Part shown: piece after piece, positions 35,101-48,500 of the stretch
Numbering within the stretch: position 1 is the first letter of the stretch
Layout of the letters: each line of letters begins with the position of its first letter
Source of the DNA: Phoebastria nigripes
Taxonomy: Eukaryota; Chordata; Aves; Procellariiformes; Diomedeidae
NCBI GenBank assembly: GCA_035582835.1
Contig: JAYKAV010002430.1
Location: 217,788-281,787 of the forward strand
Direction: 5' to 3'
Length of the DNA: 64,000 bases
Program-made: the position numbers and the translations under genes
The notes under the pieces: generated by a model
Told to the model about the DNA's origin: nothing
Databases searched by the model: none
What the model saw: the letters and a program-made list of their open reading frames with translations, nothing else

Positions 35101-38100
35101 ACCCATGGATGTGCATTTGGGTCCCTGTGCAGGACAGGTTCTTACAGAGATCCTCTTTCTCTACCTCGGACTTGGTGATGTGTCATGTCCAGCCGTTCAT
35201 TATGCATATCATTCAGTTTTGCTAGAAGCAGTTTGCGGGCACCATACTCATTGAGATAGCGAGCATACTCCTCAGCTACGCTTGTCCGCAGATGCTCCAC
35301 CTGCAGGAAACAGAGGCTTGAATTGATCAGGAGCATGGCATCAGTGGGAACTCTTGGACTGGATTTGGTGGGTCTAGAGCAGAAACTAAGGAGCAGGGAG
35401 TGGTGCAAGGGAAGCAAAATGGGAAAAACTGGAGCAGGAGAGTGGGCAAGAGACAACACTGTAGAAAAGGATGGACCGGATGGAAATATGACAGAAGAGT
35501 TCAAACTCGGATGTAGTGTGCAAAAGGGGGGTCCATCTGAGTGTTTGGCCTTCTAGAGAGTGAATTAGATACATTTCATCATCTGAGTTACACCGTTTCT
35601 CTGTTGTAAGCCCGTACCTAGAAAACCTTCCAGCAACTTATTCTGTCCTTGTTGCTGGTCACACAGGAGAAAAAAAGCTGCTACTCTTACCAATTTACTC
35701 CACCAGAACTGGTGACAGAAATGTGTCTTGGATGGCAACATGGGATTGTATTTGTGCTGTATTTTTAATTTTTTGTTGTAATTTTTAATTTTAATTGCAT
35801 TTTAAATTAGTGACAAAGTAAAACTATCAGAAATCTGGAAGTCTAAGAACTGGGATTATGTGTAAAACCACAGCTTATTCCCATGATGTGCATTTCATGA
35901 TATGATTACATTCTGTCACTGCCAATGCCTGCTTAATCTGCTGGATAGCGAATGAATCAAGATGGTGTTTTACTTGTTGCTCAGAAGACAACTAGTGCCT
36001 CGGGGAACTCTGACTATTCTGATTCTGATGAGAATTCTGAATTCTGTTAGTCTCATAAAAATACAAGCCCTCTGTAGCAATGCTGTTTTGCCTGTGTCCC
36101 TACACCATCACAGCCACAACCACGCTGCCACCAGCAGACAAGTCAGCAGCTTAGGTGGATCTTTCCAAGGAATTTTTGAATATCTAACCGTGCCACAGAA
36201 TATTTGAATGCTGTCTCAAAAATGGAATTCTGGTTTTAGCAGAATTATTTTTCCCAACCTCCTTCACTCAAATAGCAAAACTTAAATAGCCCAAACTAGA
36301 ATTCGGATTCTGGGCTCCATTCTTAGGTAAGGCAAGTATAACTTGGCATAAATTCTCAGTTGCTCCTTTCAGAGGAGGTTCTCTATGGCTCTATGAAGCA
36401 CTGAGGCCTGTGAGTACCAACAAGTGGAACTGGCTGGTTCTAGGACTGCAAATGGAAGAGATATTTATAAGCATTTTGATCTAGTTAGTGAAACCAAAAC
36501 CTCTAAGGTTCACCAAGTGCTAGCTAGATGAATAAGGAGCCTGCATAGTCTGTCCTGAAGCTTGTTCTTCTTCACCTTTACCACTTAAACGTAGTACTTA
36601 AACTAGTGGATGAAAGCAAGCTCAGGTACAGTTCCTCATGCTGTTATCACACCTCTAACTACAGCAGAATTGCTGTGTGACAAGGACAATTTGTTTCTTC
36701 CTTCTGCTCATTTTTCACCAGGAGGATGGTACGACCCTGGAACAGGCTGCCCAGGGAGGTGGAGGATCACCATCCTGGGAAGATCTCAAAACTCAAGCCA
36801 GACAAGCTCATGGCTGATCTGATGTAACACAGGCAATAGTTCTGCTTCATGTGGGAGGTTGGGCTGGAGACTCTAGATGATCCTTCCAACTAACACTTCT
36901 TTGATACTTCCTGGATTAGCTACAGTAGCTGTCAGGGCCCCAAGAACCTTAATTGTCCTGATCAGCCTCAGCTGGACCCTCCACCCACACATCATCTGCC
37001 GGCAGCCAAGCAGCTCTGTTTAAGCTCAGGTTGAGGCTTTTGGTCTTTGTTGAGGTGTATCTTTGTAGGCATATCTGCCTCCAGTCCTGCCTCTGTATCC
37101 TAACTGGACCTTTGACTGATGTTGTAGGTAGCTCTTCTCCTGGATGGACCCCTTTGGTTTCTGTTGCAGTTTTGTCTCCAGTCCTGACTCTGGCCCTATC
37201 TCCTGCTGCTCCCGAGTGCTTGCTTCCTCCCCCCCACCACGGATGGACCCTGGGCTTAAATCTCTCATCTGGAACTGCTGAGGATGACTGCTACCAGCAC
37301 CTTGCTTGGTGCTGCGAGACTGTGCCCTGGTTGGTGGGGCTCTGACTGCGTTGCAGTCACCCTCAGCTCCTGGCTCGTCCTTTCTCATGCAGCAGCCCTG
37401 CTCTTGTTGCTCTCCAACAGCAGTGTCATTTCAGCTTGAGTAGCTGAAACTATTCAAGAACTGTATAAAGTTCTTGAACTTTGATTTAAATTGGAAAGAC
37501 TTAACTAATCTTGCCTATAGATATCAACGCGACTGCACTGGCAGTAAGATGAATGATACAGATTTAAAGATGCTAAGGGTACAGTGTTGTAAAAGAGTGC
37601 ACATACTTTTACATAAGAACTTAAAACGTTAGTACCAGGAAGATATTTATTTCCTTCCCCCTTCAAATGTGACACTGGAAGAGCTAGATGGGACAAGAGA
37701 TACAAGTGAAGACTTCTGACAGCAGCAGCACAGCCTGTCGCAAGAGAACAGGATATTCTCTGGAGCTGGCCAAGGTCCAGCATCATTACCATGCCAGATG
37801 TTCAGTGCCTGCTCCAGAACTTCTACTGGCATCAAAGGGCGAGAGGCTGGGAGGTGAGAGATCAGATGTATAAAATACATCCAACTGAAGCTGGGAAACA
37901 TTTGACTCATCATTGTCTAGTTTACCTGAGTCTGAAGAGAATTCTTTTCTTCCTTCATGTTGTCAATTAACTTTAATAAATGTTGTTTCTCTTGTTTTAA
38001 CATATTTATTTCATCTTTCTCCTTTTCCTGCAGTGCCAGTATCTGCCGGGTGCACTCCTCAGAGACAGTTGTGACCATAGCCTTCAAGGGCTCTAGGGTA

Positions 38101-41100
38101 CGAATTGTCATCTTCTGATGAGCTAAAGAAAGCAGAGGTGGGGTCTCACAATGAGCAACAAAGCCTGAATTTTACTCAGCTGGGCTGTTGGATATTCAAC
38201 CTCAAAACAGTGCTGGTGGGAAGCAGGACTGAACATGGAGCTTTTACTGCTTGGCCTGGTGAGCGTCTAAGGACTGGGAGTAGTGTCTTTTGGGATTATA
38301 TCCCGTTGTTTATCCAGCTGTGCATATGAACTTCATAAAGATTTCTGATTTCAGCTCATGCTATTTATCCTGGTTTGGAAAACAAAGGATGAACAGTTAT
38401 TTTATTTTGTTTTCTTGAGTACTTAAGGTTTTGATAAGATATAATGAGCACTGATGGCTTCATCATGTTTCACTAGGTGGGAAGCTGTCACCATTTAAGC
38501 ACAGGCAGCATATGGGGCTAAAGACAGCTGGCAATTAGCAATTTACCCTCTTTTGTGAAGGCACATTCTTAATGAACTTTGATCTGCTTTCTCCAAATGC
38601 ATGGTCTCATGCAACCTTTTGCATACAAATTTGTTGTCTACCCACTCTCCCTTCTTTTTAGGTGTGCCTTGACCTCTCTTCTTTTGCCTTTCTCTTCAGT
38701 ACATCTAGTAAAGAACTCATGTGCTCTTCTTGCCTTTCTCTGCTGTAACGTGTGCTTTTCACTCTCAGCTATTTCCCCTTTGACTTGAAAATTTTTCTTA
38801 AAGATATTTAAGAGGAACCTAGTGACAGTACTTCACTTGGGTCCCACATCCTAGTTACAGTTACATGGTAGAATTTCATCTGATGCCATCTCCTTGGAGG
38901 AGAGGCTTGTTTTTATGACTAGATGGAATTCCACCAGGAGAATAAAATGATCAAGGACAGGATATGGTGTGATTCAAATGAGGCTGTGAGCAAGCCTTAT
39001 TTTGTTTGTGAATAACTCCATTATTCAGCAATCAAAACTGTTCAGTCCCTCTCCTGAACAGAAGGATAGAAATGCTGGTGGATGATGAATAATCTGACTT
39101 GGAGGTTTTTTCCTCCTCAGTAAAACCTTGTATTAGTATTTATGTACAAATACTATGCAATAGATTTTGCATTTTAAAAGTTAAAAAGCATACATAAATA
39201 TAAGAACAGGAACTACTTTTCTTATTATACTTGGGTGTGAATTTCCTTCCCCTGCTATAACTGTACGAAAGGTTTTGCAAAACTCTTTCACTATGATACT
39301 TGTACCAGGACAAGAGATGGCAAAAATTAGAGCAGCACAGGGATTCTGCCACTGTGCTGTTTGGTTGCTCAATGTGACCATGTTAAAACTTCAGCAAACT
39401 TGTTTTGAGGCATAGTTTGAGTGTTTCACAACTGACTCCTGACCACAAGCAAACCCCTTTAAATTAAGTGCAACAGTATTTTTAATTGTAGCTGCCCAGT
39501 ATGTCAGAAGTTAGAGCACAACTCATTGGCTGCCAAAGTGATTCTTTTGTAGTGTGGACACTGGCTAGCACCATCTGAGAACATTAGCTCTCTGATGACC
39601 TCTCATAGCTCTCCCCATGCCAAGAAAGGACAGACATTCTCCCACTTGGAAAGAATTCAGGCTGTGGTGCAGCTCATTGCACATACGGAATTGCTGGATG
39701 GATCCAGAAGTCTTAGCACCACAAAGGAGTCAATATGAAGGCCCTGTGGACATAGCAACCTGAGTATTATTTTAATCAAGAAATGGATTCAGCTGTCGAT
39801 AACATCATCATGAAGACCTACCCTGTCACTCAGCTTTGTCTTAAAGGAGCTCCTAGCAACATAACCTTTATCTTGGATCAAGGTAACAGCTGTAGGGATT
39901 TGATGGCTCTCTTCTCCATAGTGCTATGTTCCAAATTCTGCTTAGTATCTTCACATTCATGTGGATTTACTCCAGAAACAATGCCATAAAGCCTCAGTAC
40001 TGGCTCAGCACAACCTTAACACCTGAAGGAGCTACAGCTGCAGTTGTATGTCCGGTTCTGGCAGAAGACACACAGTTGCAAGCAGCTGGTACAGGCTGCA
40101 CATCCCTGTTCCCATCAGAGGTGGCTGCCTTCTCTGGTCTGCATGCTCAGCTATGTATGTGCTAGATACTTCAAATGTTGTGCTGCCAAAATGATGCAGC
40201 TAAATGTAAGCAGTACAGTTTTAGGACAACATTCAATAATACTTTTTTTTTTCTTTTTTTTAAACCAGATTATTCTGACTGCACTGGAAATATGTTGTAA
40301 TGCTAACAGATTTAAGGGGAGAACCCACCCCGGCAGTGGGTGCAGTGGTGAGCACCTTGAACATCACATAGGCTAAGTTAGTACAGGATGGCAGAAAAAA
40401 TGGAGTAAGACATAGCTGCTAAATCAGACTACAAAGATAATATCCAGTTGGCTGAGAAATACAATGCTGTGGTGTAAAGGAAGTTTAGTTACAGTTTCAA
40501 AGGGAGCTGAAATGCTACAGATAGAGTATGCGTGTTAGGTGGAGTGGTGAGACATCTCTCTAAGCAAACTGTCCCATTTATCTGCACCTTAAGATTCCAA
40601 GCACTGTAGTGAGGGACTATAAACAGAATATAAAATTCTGACATTAGGAGCCCTCAGAATGGCCACCTCTCACAGATTTTAAAGAAGTTGTTTTTGTAAG
40701 CACAGGCAGACATAATTTGAGAATAAAGATAAGTGCTTAGGAGTACAGTTCTACAAATCATTAAATTTCCTTGCTTTTCTCTTTCTTTTGTACTCTTTCT
40801 GCTCTCAGACACTTGCTTTTGTCTCTTCCCTAGCGTAGACAAATCCGTGAGCAATTCAACTCACTAAACCAACAGGAAACTTCGCAGCTCTTGGTCTTTG
40901 TTTTTCCTGCTGGGTGAGTTGACTCATAGAGGTGTCNAGCAAGTGGCAGAGCTGGGTGCAGTCTAAGCAGTGGGAGTGCACCATCAGGACTGGGGAAGTG
41001 GGACNTTTTTTTTTTGGTGGCCATGAGTTGTTGGGTTGGATTAGATCACTGCTTCCTTGGCCAGGCAGGTAAGCTGTTGTCTGTGCTAGGCAGGGAGAAG

Positions 41101-44100
41101 GAGGCCTGGAAATTACTCACAGATAACCCCATCCAATACCCTTAGCTAAAAGGGGATGGATGTCATACAGGCCTCGTGAGCAACATAAAATCTGTCATTA
41201 GGAAAATGAGTCCTCAATATACAGAAAGGTGGGAGGATCCCAATCCCAACTCCAACTTAAGAAAAAAAAAATATCCCATTTGTTTTATTCTTAGAGTTTC
41301 AAGTACACTTGCTACCATGGCATATTAGTTCACTGGCATTCAGTTGATTTCCAAAAATAAAGCTATCATAAAANATATGTTTTGCTGGGTATCCAGAGAC
41401 TTCAAAGAAAAAAAGGGAAACATCACATCCAAACAATATGGAGGAGTCAGTAAATAAATGCTTAAAAAAACCCCAAAACTTCAGAAAGCAGTACAATATA
41501 GGTTACCATAGCATGGACACCAGTAATCTCTCTGGGAGCTGAAGCAAAGAAATGCCTACTAAAGAGTTCTGGAAGGAAACTGATTTTAAAAAAATGTTTT
41601 TATATAATGATTAAAATTGACTTATTCACCTGGTTGAAGTATACTGTGCAAAGCAAGATTTTTGTCTGCAATGAGGGACTATGATTAGGTAGCCCAGATT
41701 AACAGGTACTGGGATAAACAATATACACCCTTTAAGAGACTGTCCCAGTAGAAAACTGTTGACATTTGACAGCTGCTCGGTGCCCAGTGTGAAATGAGCT
41801 CCTGGTTACAGTCTATTTCTAGCCCTCTGTGATTATTTACAAAGTACTGGTATCACTGTGGCATCTGAATGCCAAGCAAAATTTAAAGCACACTAAGAAT
41901 GGACAGGGAACAGCAGTCCAGTTCTCTGCCCTGCCTTGCTTCAGGAGTAATTCAAGCTTCAAGTTAACAGAGCAAGCGCATCCAAATATATTGGTACGAT
42001 ACACTCCACTACAAATGTGATTGTCCCAGAAAAACCTTGAGATACTGCTGTTGCCTGAATGGTGTATGTGATGAAGATTAAAAAAATCTAAAAATCTTAA
42101 AACTAAATCTAAAAATCTGAAATATTATAGGAAAAAAAATCTCCAACAACCTCATCTTATGTATGAAGGAAATAGACCTAACGGACCAGAAAGATGGTTT
42201 TACCAGTTGACATCTATTTAGGCTGTGCATCCCATACATGTATCCAACACAACTAAGCTCTGTAAGAACATGTCTCCATTAGCGTATTTTCCCCACAAGT
42301 CAAAGTCCACGAGCTTACCCAAAGTAACTTCATATTCATTCTTTATAGCTGACAGCAAGGGCTTATAGGTCTTGAAGTTGTCTATGAAGAATTCAAAGAT
42401 CTCTCTGTAGGGCTGAGAGAAGAAAGAGAGCTTGAGAAAACATTCAGTGGCGCATTTTTCAGAATTCAGAGATAGCTGTTTTGTCCAACACAAATGGCAT
42501 CTAATGACAGTGAGAATAAGTATAAAAATACTGCTACCACATTTTATTTTGTCTCTCCATCTTTGGTCTGCCATCCCAAACATGTCATACGAAGGTGGGG
42601 TTCTGTCCCCTGTTGATAGGCACCACAGCATGATGGAGAGCAAACAAACATTTTAGTGGCCAAAGAGAAGCTTTGATCAAGTCTGTCAGGGCACGGCTCC
42701 AGAATGAAAATGATACTGTTCGGATGGAGCTGACTAGAACTTAAGTTACAATATGCATGTTAAAGCTATGTAACAAGATCATATTGCTGCTTTTGTTGCC
42801 TATTTTGTTAAGTTAAATGGCAAGCTCTGCAGAGCAGAGAGANTCTCTCTGCAGATGTTGTTCTTCTCAGCAGAATAAAACTTGTTCAGAGAGGATAGTC
42901 AAACTCCCATGTTGTATCGGCCATGGGAAGACTTCATTAGCAATAAGTAATGTTCTCACTGAGTGTACCTCACTATTAAATACCATTAAATGTGTCACAT
43001 AAGACAGTAAAAAATATTTTCGAAGCATAAACACAGTTATGAGATCTCTATTTTCTCCATTAGTTACTCTTTGTTTCCCTCCATTCTCTTCCATCTAACA
43101 CTTTCTTTCCCCGCCACTACAGGATTCCTTTGGGAATGAGAATTTGAATTAATTTGAGCAGAGAAAATTGAATCTAAACTTCCCAGTCTGTATAAATGCT
43201 CTAATTGCAGGAAAACACGAGTACCCACTCCTACTCTATCTGTGTTTTGAATTAAAGTGGTGGTTCTCAATGTCTCCATGAGGTGTATCCTCAAATACTC
43301 ACAACAACCCCCCCCCCCCAGGATCAGACCCATTAGAAGCTGTGAATTTTTGGGATCCTGATTAGGCTCAGGCAAGAGCTAGATGAGAAAGCCCCTTCTT
43401 GTCACATGTGGAAACCTAACTTCAGAAATCAGAGGTTTTGCAGTGAAAATTTGGGAACCTACACACTTGCTGCTTTATGGGTTTACACAGGAATCTTCAG
43501 GAGTTTAGTGACTAAATTCTGTTTCATATCCATTTTAGATTACCATGTCTTTTTGAAGACTTGGGTTTTGATTTGAAAATGGAAACAGTTATAGAAGATG
43601 CAGAGTACACAAGAAGAGGTGAACAACTCTGCTCCTGGAAGATCATGGAACAGCTCCTCCTGGAAGCTATGCTAAGGCACATGGAGGAAGGGAGGTCATT
43701 CGAGACAGCCAGCATGGCTTCACCAAGGGCAAGTCTTGCCTGACCAACCTAGTGGCCTTCTATGAGTGATTACTTCAGTGGACAAGGGAAGAGCTATGGA
43801 TGTCATCTGTCTGGACTTCTGTAAGGCCTTTGACACAGTCCCCCACAACATCCTTCCCTCTAAATTGGAGAGGTATGGATTTGATGGGTGGACTGTCCGG
43901 TGGGTGAGGAATTGGTTGGATGGTCGCATCCAGAGGGTAGTGGTCAACGGCTCAATGTCCAGATGGAGGTCGGTGACGAGTGGTGTCCCTCAGGGGTCCA
44001 TATTGGGACCAGTACTGTTTAATATCTTCATCAATGACATAGACAGTGGGAGCGAGTGCACCCTCAGCAAGTTTGCAGGCGACACCAAACTGAGTGGCGC

Positions 44101-45460
44101 GGCTGACACGCCTGAGGGATGGGATGCCATCCAGAGGGACCTAGACAAGCTCGAGAAGTGGGCCCGTGTGAACCTCACGAGGTTCCACAGGCCAAGTAAA
44201 AGGTCCTGCACCTGGGTCGGGGCAACCCCTGGTATCAATACAGGCTGGGGGATGAAGGGATTGAGAGCAGCCCTGCCGAGAAGGACTTGGGGGTACTGGT
44301 GGATGAAAAGCTGGACATGAACCGGCAATGTGCGCTCGCAGCCCAGAAGGCCAGAAGGCCAACCGTACCCTGGGCTGCATCAAAAGCAGCGTGGCCAGCA
44401 GGTCGAGGGAGGTGATTCTGCCCCTCTACTCCACTCTGGTGAGACCCCACCTGCAGTACTGCGTCCAGCTCTGGAGCTCTCAGCACAGGAAAGACATGGA
44501 CCTGCAGCGGGTTGGAGCGGGTCCAGAGGAGGGTCACAAAAATGATCAGTGGGATGGAACGCCTCTGCTATGAGGAAAGTCTGAGAGAGTAGGGCTTGGT
44601 CAGCCTGGAGAAGAGNNGGCTTCGGGAAGACCTTACTGCAGCCTTTCAGTACTTAAAGGGGGCTTATAAAAAAGATGGGGACAAACTTTTTAGTAGGGTC
44701 TGTAGCAATAGGACAAGGGGTAATGGTTTTAAACTAAAAGAGGGTAGATTTAGACTAGATATAAGGAAGAAATTTTTTACAATGAGGGTGGTGGAACAGG
44801 TTGCCCAGAGAGGTGGTAGATGCCCCATCCCTGGAAACATTCAAGGTCAGGTTGGCTGGGGCTCTGAGCAACCTGATCTAGTTGAAGATGTCCCTGCCCA
44901 TGGCAGGGGGGTTGGACTAGATGACCTTTAAAGGTCCCTTCCAACCCAAACTATTCTATGATTCTATGTAAATCCAACATGCAAACAACAGCAACCCAAC
45001 ATATAAATGAACTGCTTTCTGTGCAAGTTCCCTAACGTGAGCTGCAAACCCACTTATCCAATACTACCCATAGGCGCCTATTCTTCTCATCTACTTTTTC
45101 CTTTGGATGGCCAATTTAAGTAAACCATCTCAGCATGTACTTTCAAGTCAAGAGAACCTTGTATCAGACCTGTAACTTCAGTTCCTGGGAGTTCTTTTTA
45201 GTCAGATCAAGAGACTGCAGCTCTTTCCTTAAGTAGGACTCCAGTTGCTCCAAGTATCGTGGCTTTGGAACGGTGAGAAGGGCCTGTTTATTGCTGCAGA
45301 GACACAGGAGAAGAATGGATGCATGGATTTATGTGTGTCATATGTTTAAGCATGAACTCATAATAAATCAGCTCAAGGATCTTGGTTTTCTTCCTATTGC
45401 CCATTGCTTCACAGCAGGACTTTATTATTTCCCTTACATGAGAGAATATGTATGTACTAC

Positions 45461-45508
<48 letters not shown>

Positions 45509-48500
45509 CATACAATGGCCAATTTAAAATTCCTTGATGGAGCAGGAGGCTATTCAAGACATGCTGCTATTACTACTCTTCAGTTTAAGAACTTCATAAT
45601 GCTTTTTGGTATAAAAAGCCAGGTGAGTGGGTTCTCTGTGGCGGAAAAGAATGAATGCTAATTATGTTATTTGAAATGTGTCAAGGAAAACAGCCATTTG
45701 AAAAGAGAACTGATAACATACTACATCTCCTGAGGTTCTAGGTTCCTCAGGAGCTTCTAGGCTAAATGTCCCTTTGCTGGATGTTATCACGCATATTTCA
45801 TATTAAAACCAGGTAGAATTAAAACTAAAAACCGCAACTATCCTTATTGTATCATCCACAACTGTGTCCTGCAGTCTTTCAGAGCCCTGAGTGCACCAAC
45901 AGGCTCTGCAACCTCTTCCCCTACCCCTGGGGGTTTAGGTGCCTGTGCTCCAGGGGAGCTGGGACCCCACAGGGTGACAGCAAGGCAACCAGGGACAGTG
46001 ACCTTCCCAGCAGGGCACAAGGCCACAGGACTTGAACAAGGATAGCAGAGCAGGTCCCTTGGTGGTAGCCAAGGTCATTCATCATCCAGTGATGGTCAGG
46101 CAAATCTGCAGTGATGAGGAAGGTCCGATGCCAAGCTGGGATGTCAAGTCAGCAGGCCAGGGTCAGTGAGATACAAGATAGACATGGCTACACCACAGCT
46201 CCGGCAAGAACCAAAGGTGAGTGAGCCTGAGTAAAGGCTTCTCATATCCCTTTCTCACACAGCTCTTTTTACAGCACTTGGTCCCAGGTTACCCAGCTGT
46301 GCTGTATCAAAACCGATCTTGAGCCCAGGCACCCAAATGCCTAGGACCGGAGAAGAGCTTGCAGAGCCTGTTGGTGCACTTGGGGCCCTGACAGGATCCT
46401 GTATAATGTTGGTCAATGAATCATTAAATGATAGCATTTTATGGTAATGTTTATACTAAGCATGACTCGCTATTACATAAATACTTGACATCTCCTATAG
46501 AGCTACTAGTCAGAACCAGCAATATCTTCTCTGTTGTGCTGAACTCTTGTGGGGTAACCCAACATCATTGTTCTCACTAACACTGGAAGAGGTTCTGCTC
46601 TGTAAGGTCTTGATTTTCAAAAACTGCTTCCAGCAATCCTGGTGACTTAACCAGTAGTACAGGCTGAACTTACCTAGACTGTCTCTCCTCTGGGGCACAG
46701 CAGGGTTTGTGATTCCTCAGGGTGGTCTGCCTGGATGCAAAGGCAGGCCACGTGCACCAATGGCCTCTAGCAGAAAGCTGAAAAGATTGAAAGGAAAAAA
46801 TCCCTTTGCTGTATCTGAGCACTACAAACTCACAACAAAGAGTCAAAATCCAGAATCAATACAACTGCTTATGAGTACAGTCAAATAGAAAGACAAGGGC
46901 CGTACCCTGAAACTCTTCTCAGCCGGGACTGACCACACCTAAAAACCAAGTAAACTTTTTTGTTCTTTGAAGAAATCATCTTCCCAGACTAGTACCATTT
47001 GTTAAACACCCGAACAATCTCCTCATAGCTATCGTTCATGCTGCCTAGATTACATGATTGTGGGAAAGAGTTCATATCTTTGGGTGAAAAAATGGTTTCT
47101 TGGTCTACACTGGGACCACTGGAAAATAAAGCATCACACAAACAAATCAGAATTTTGCATTAATCCAGACAAAAACCAAAACGACAGGTTTGACTTAGGT
47201 CTTGTTTCCACTAGGGAGTTTTGCACTGGGGTGTGCCCTAGTAAGGGCACACTGAGCTAGGTTAACTCATAGAGATTATGAGTTTTAAATGCAGGTTGGT
47301 GACCCTACACAAAACAGCTGAATTTGCATCAGTGTAGAACGTAATAAAGATAAGGTCGGAGGAACAGTAAAAAGAAGATGATGAATGAAATTTCCTTCAG
47401 AAACTGTAAGTTCTTCTGAAAGCAAAATCTTGTTAATTTTAAGAGGCTGTTAAATTCTATTTTGGAACTTTCTCAGTATGTCTTTGCGGGGAGAAAGAGC
47501 CAGCTATGCTGGATTGCTCTACTTTATCTTCATTATTACAAAAAACTAATTAGTTTGCAATTGTCCAATACAAATCCATCCCTATTCTGGCTGTAAAATT
47601 TACAAAAAATTAATCATGGGCAAACGGGAGGGTTTGACTTTCAAAACCCAAACTTCAGACTGACGAAGCCTTGAAACAGTTAAATGTAAAGCCTCAGAAG
47701 TTTAAATGCCCTATTTTCAGTGCAAGAAGCAGGAAGATTACATTGGAGAAACAGTAAGATTCCAATTTATTGAGTTGAAAATCTTTTGTACAGGAGGAAA
47801 GTGATTACAGAATGTCCCGGCTCTAGGGACAAAATAATGCTTTAAGTTCTTGTGCTAATGTAGCACATACGGCTTGTCATAGAAGTGGCACATTTCTGAA
47901 NTACAACCAAAATGCTAATGAAAAAAAACCTAAAAATAAATAACATATGACTTTTATAGACCTTAACCTCCCATTAGTTTGTTGGTATACATGTTCCTGG
48001 AATTTATTTTCTCATAATTTGGATATAGATTTTTCCCATGCTCGTTTATTTTATTTACTAAGACTGATAAATACTTGGGAGTAGATGTTCCTGTAGGATG
48101 CTCTTATCCTATGATTAAACAGCATGCAGTCATGTAGTTTCTTTTTTTTTAAAACTATATGGGTCAAACTCTGGCTTCAGTGTTTGGCATGCATGTCCAC
48201 TCAAAAGTTTGCAGCCAAGAACAACATTTATATTCCTCTCCTCTTTCCTCCACCCTTAAAGATGCAGTAATTGATTCACAAAGATGACATCTGAATTGGA
48301 AATTCAAGAGTTAGCAGCAACATATAGATTTTCTCTATAAAGAAAGATTAAAATGATTAGAAGTTGCTTGACTTCCTAAGAGTTTGGGATGGTCCCTGGG
48401 CTTCCAGCAAGATTCAAAGTTGACCAAGTTAGCTAAAGTTTGGATGTTTCACTGGAATTCTTCAACTCACCCGAGTCTTCTGTTTCTTGGACAGGATGTA

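Noticed and set aside
43766..44320. 184-codon open frame
   Set aside because: It is a broken piece of the CR1 reverse transcriptase, not a host gene.
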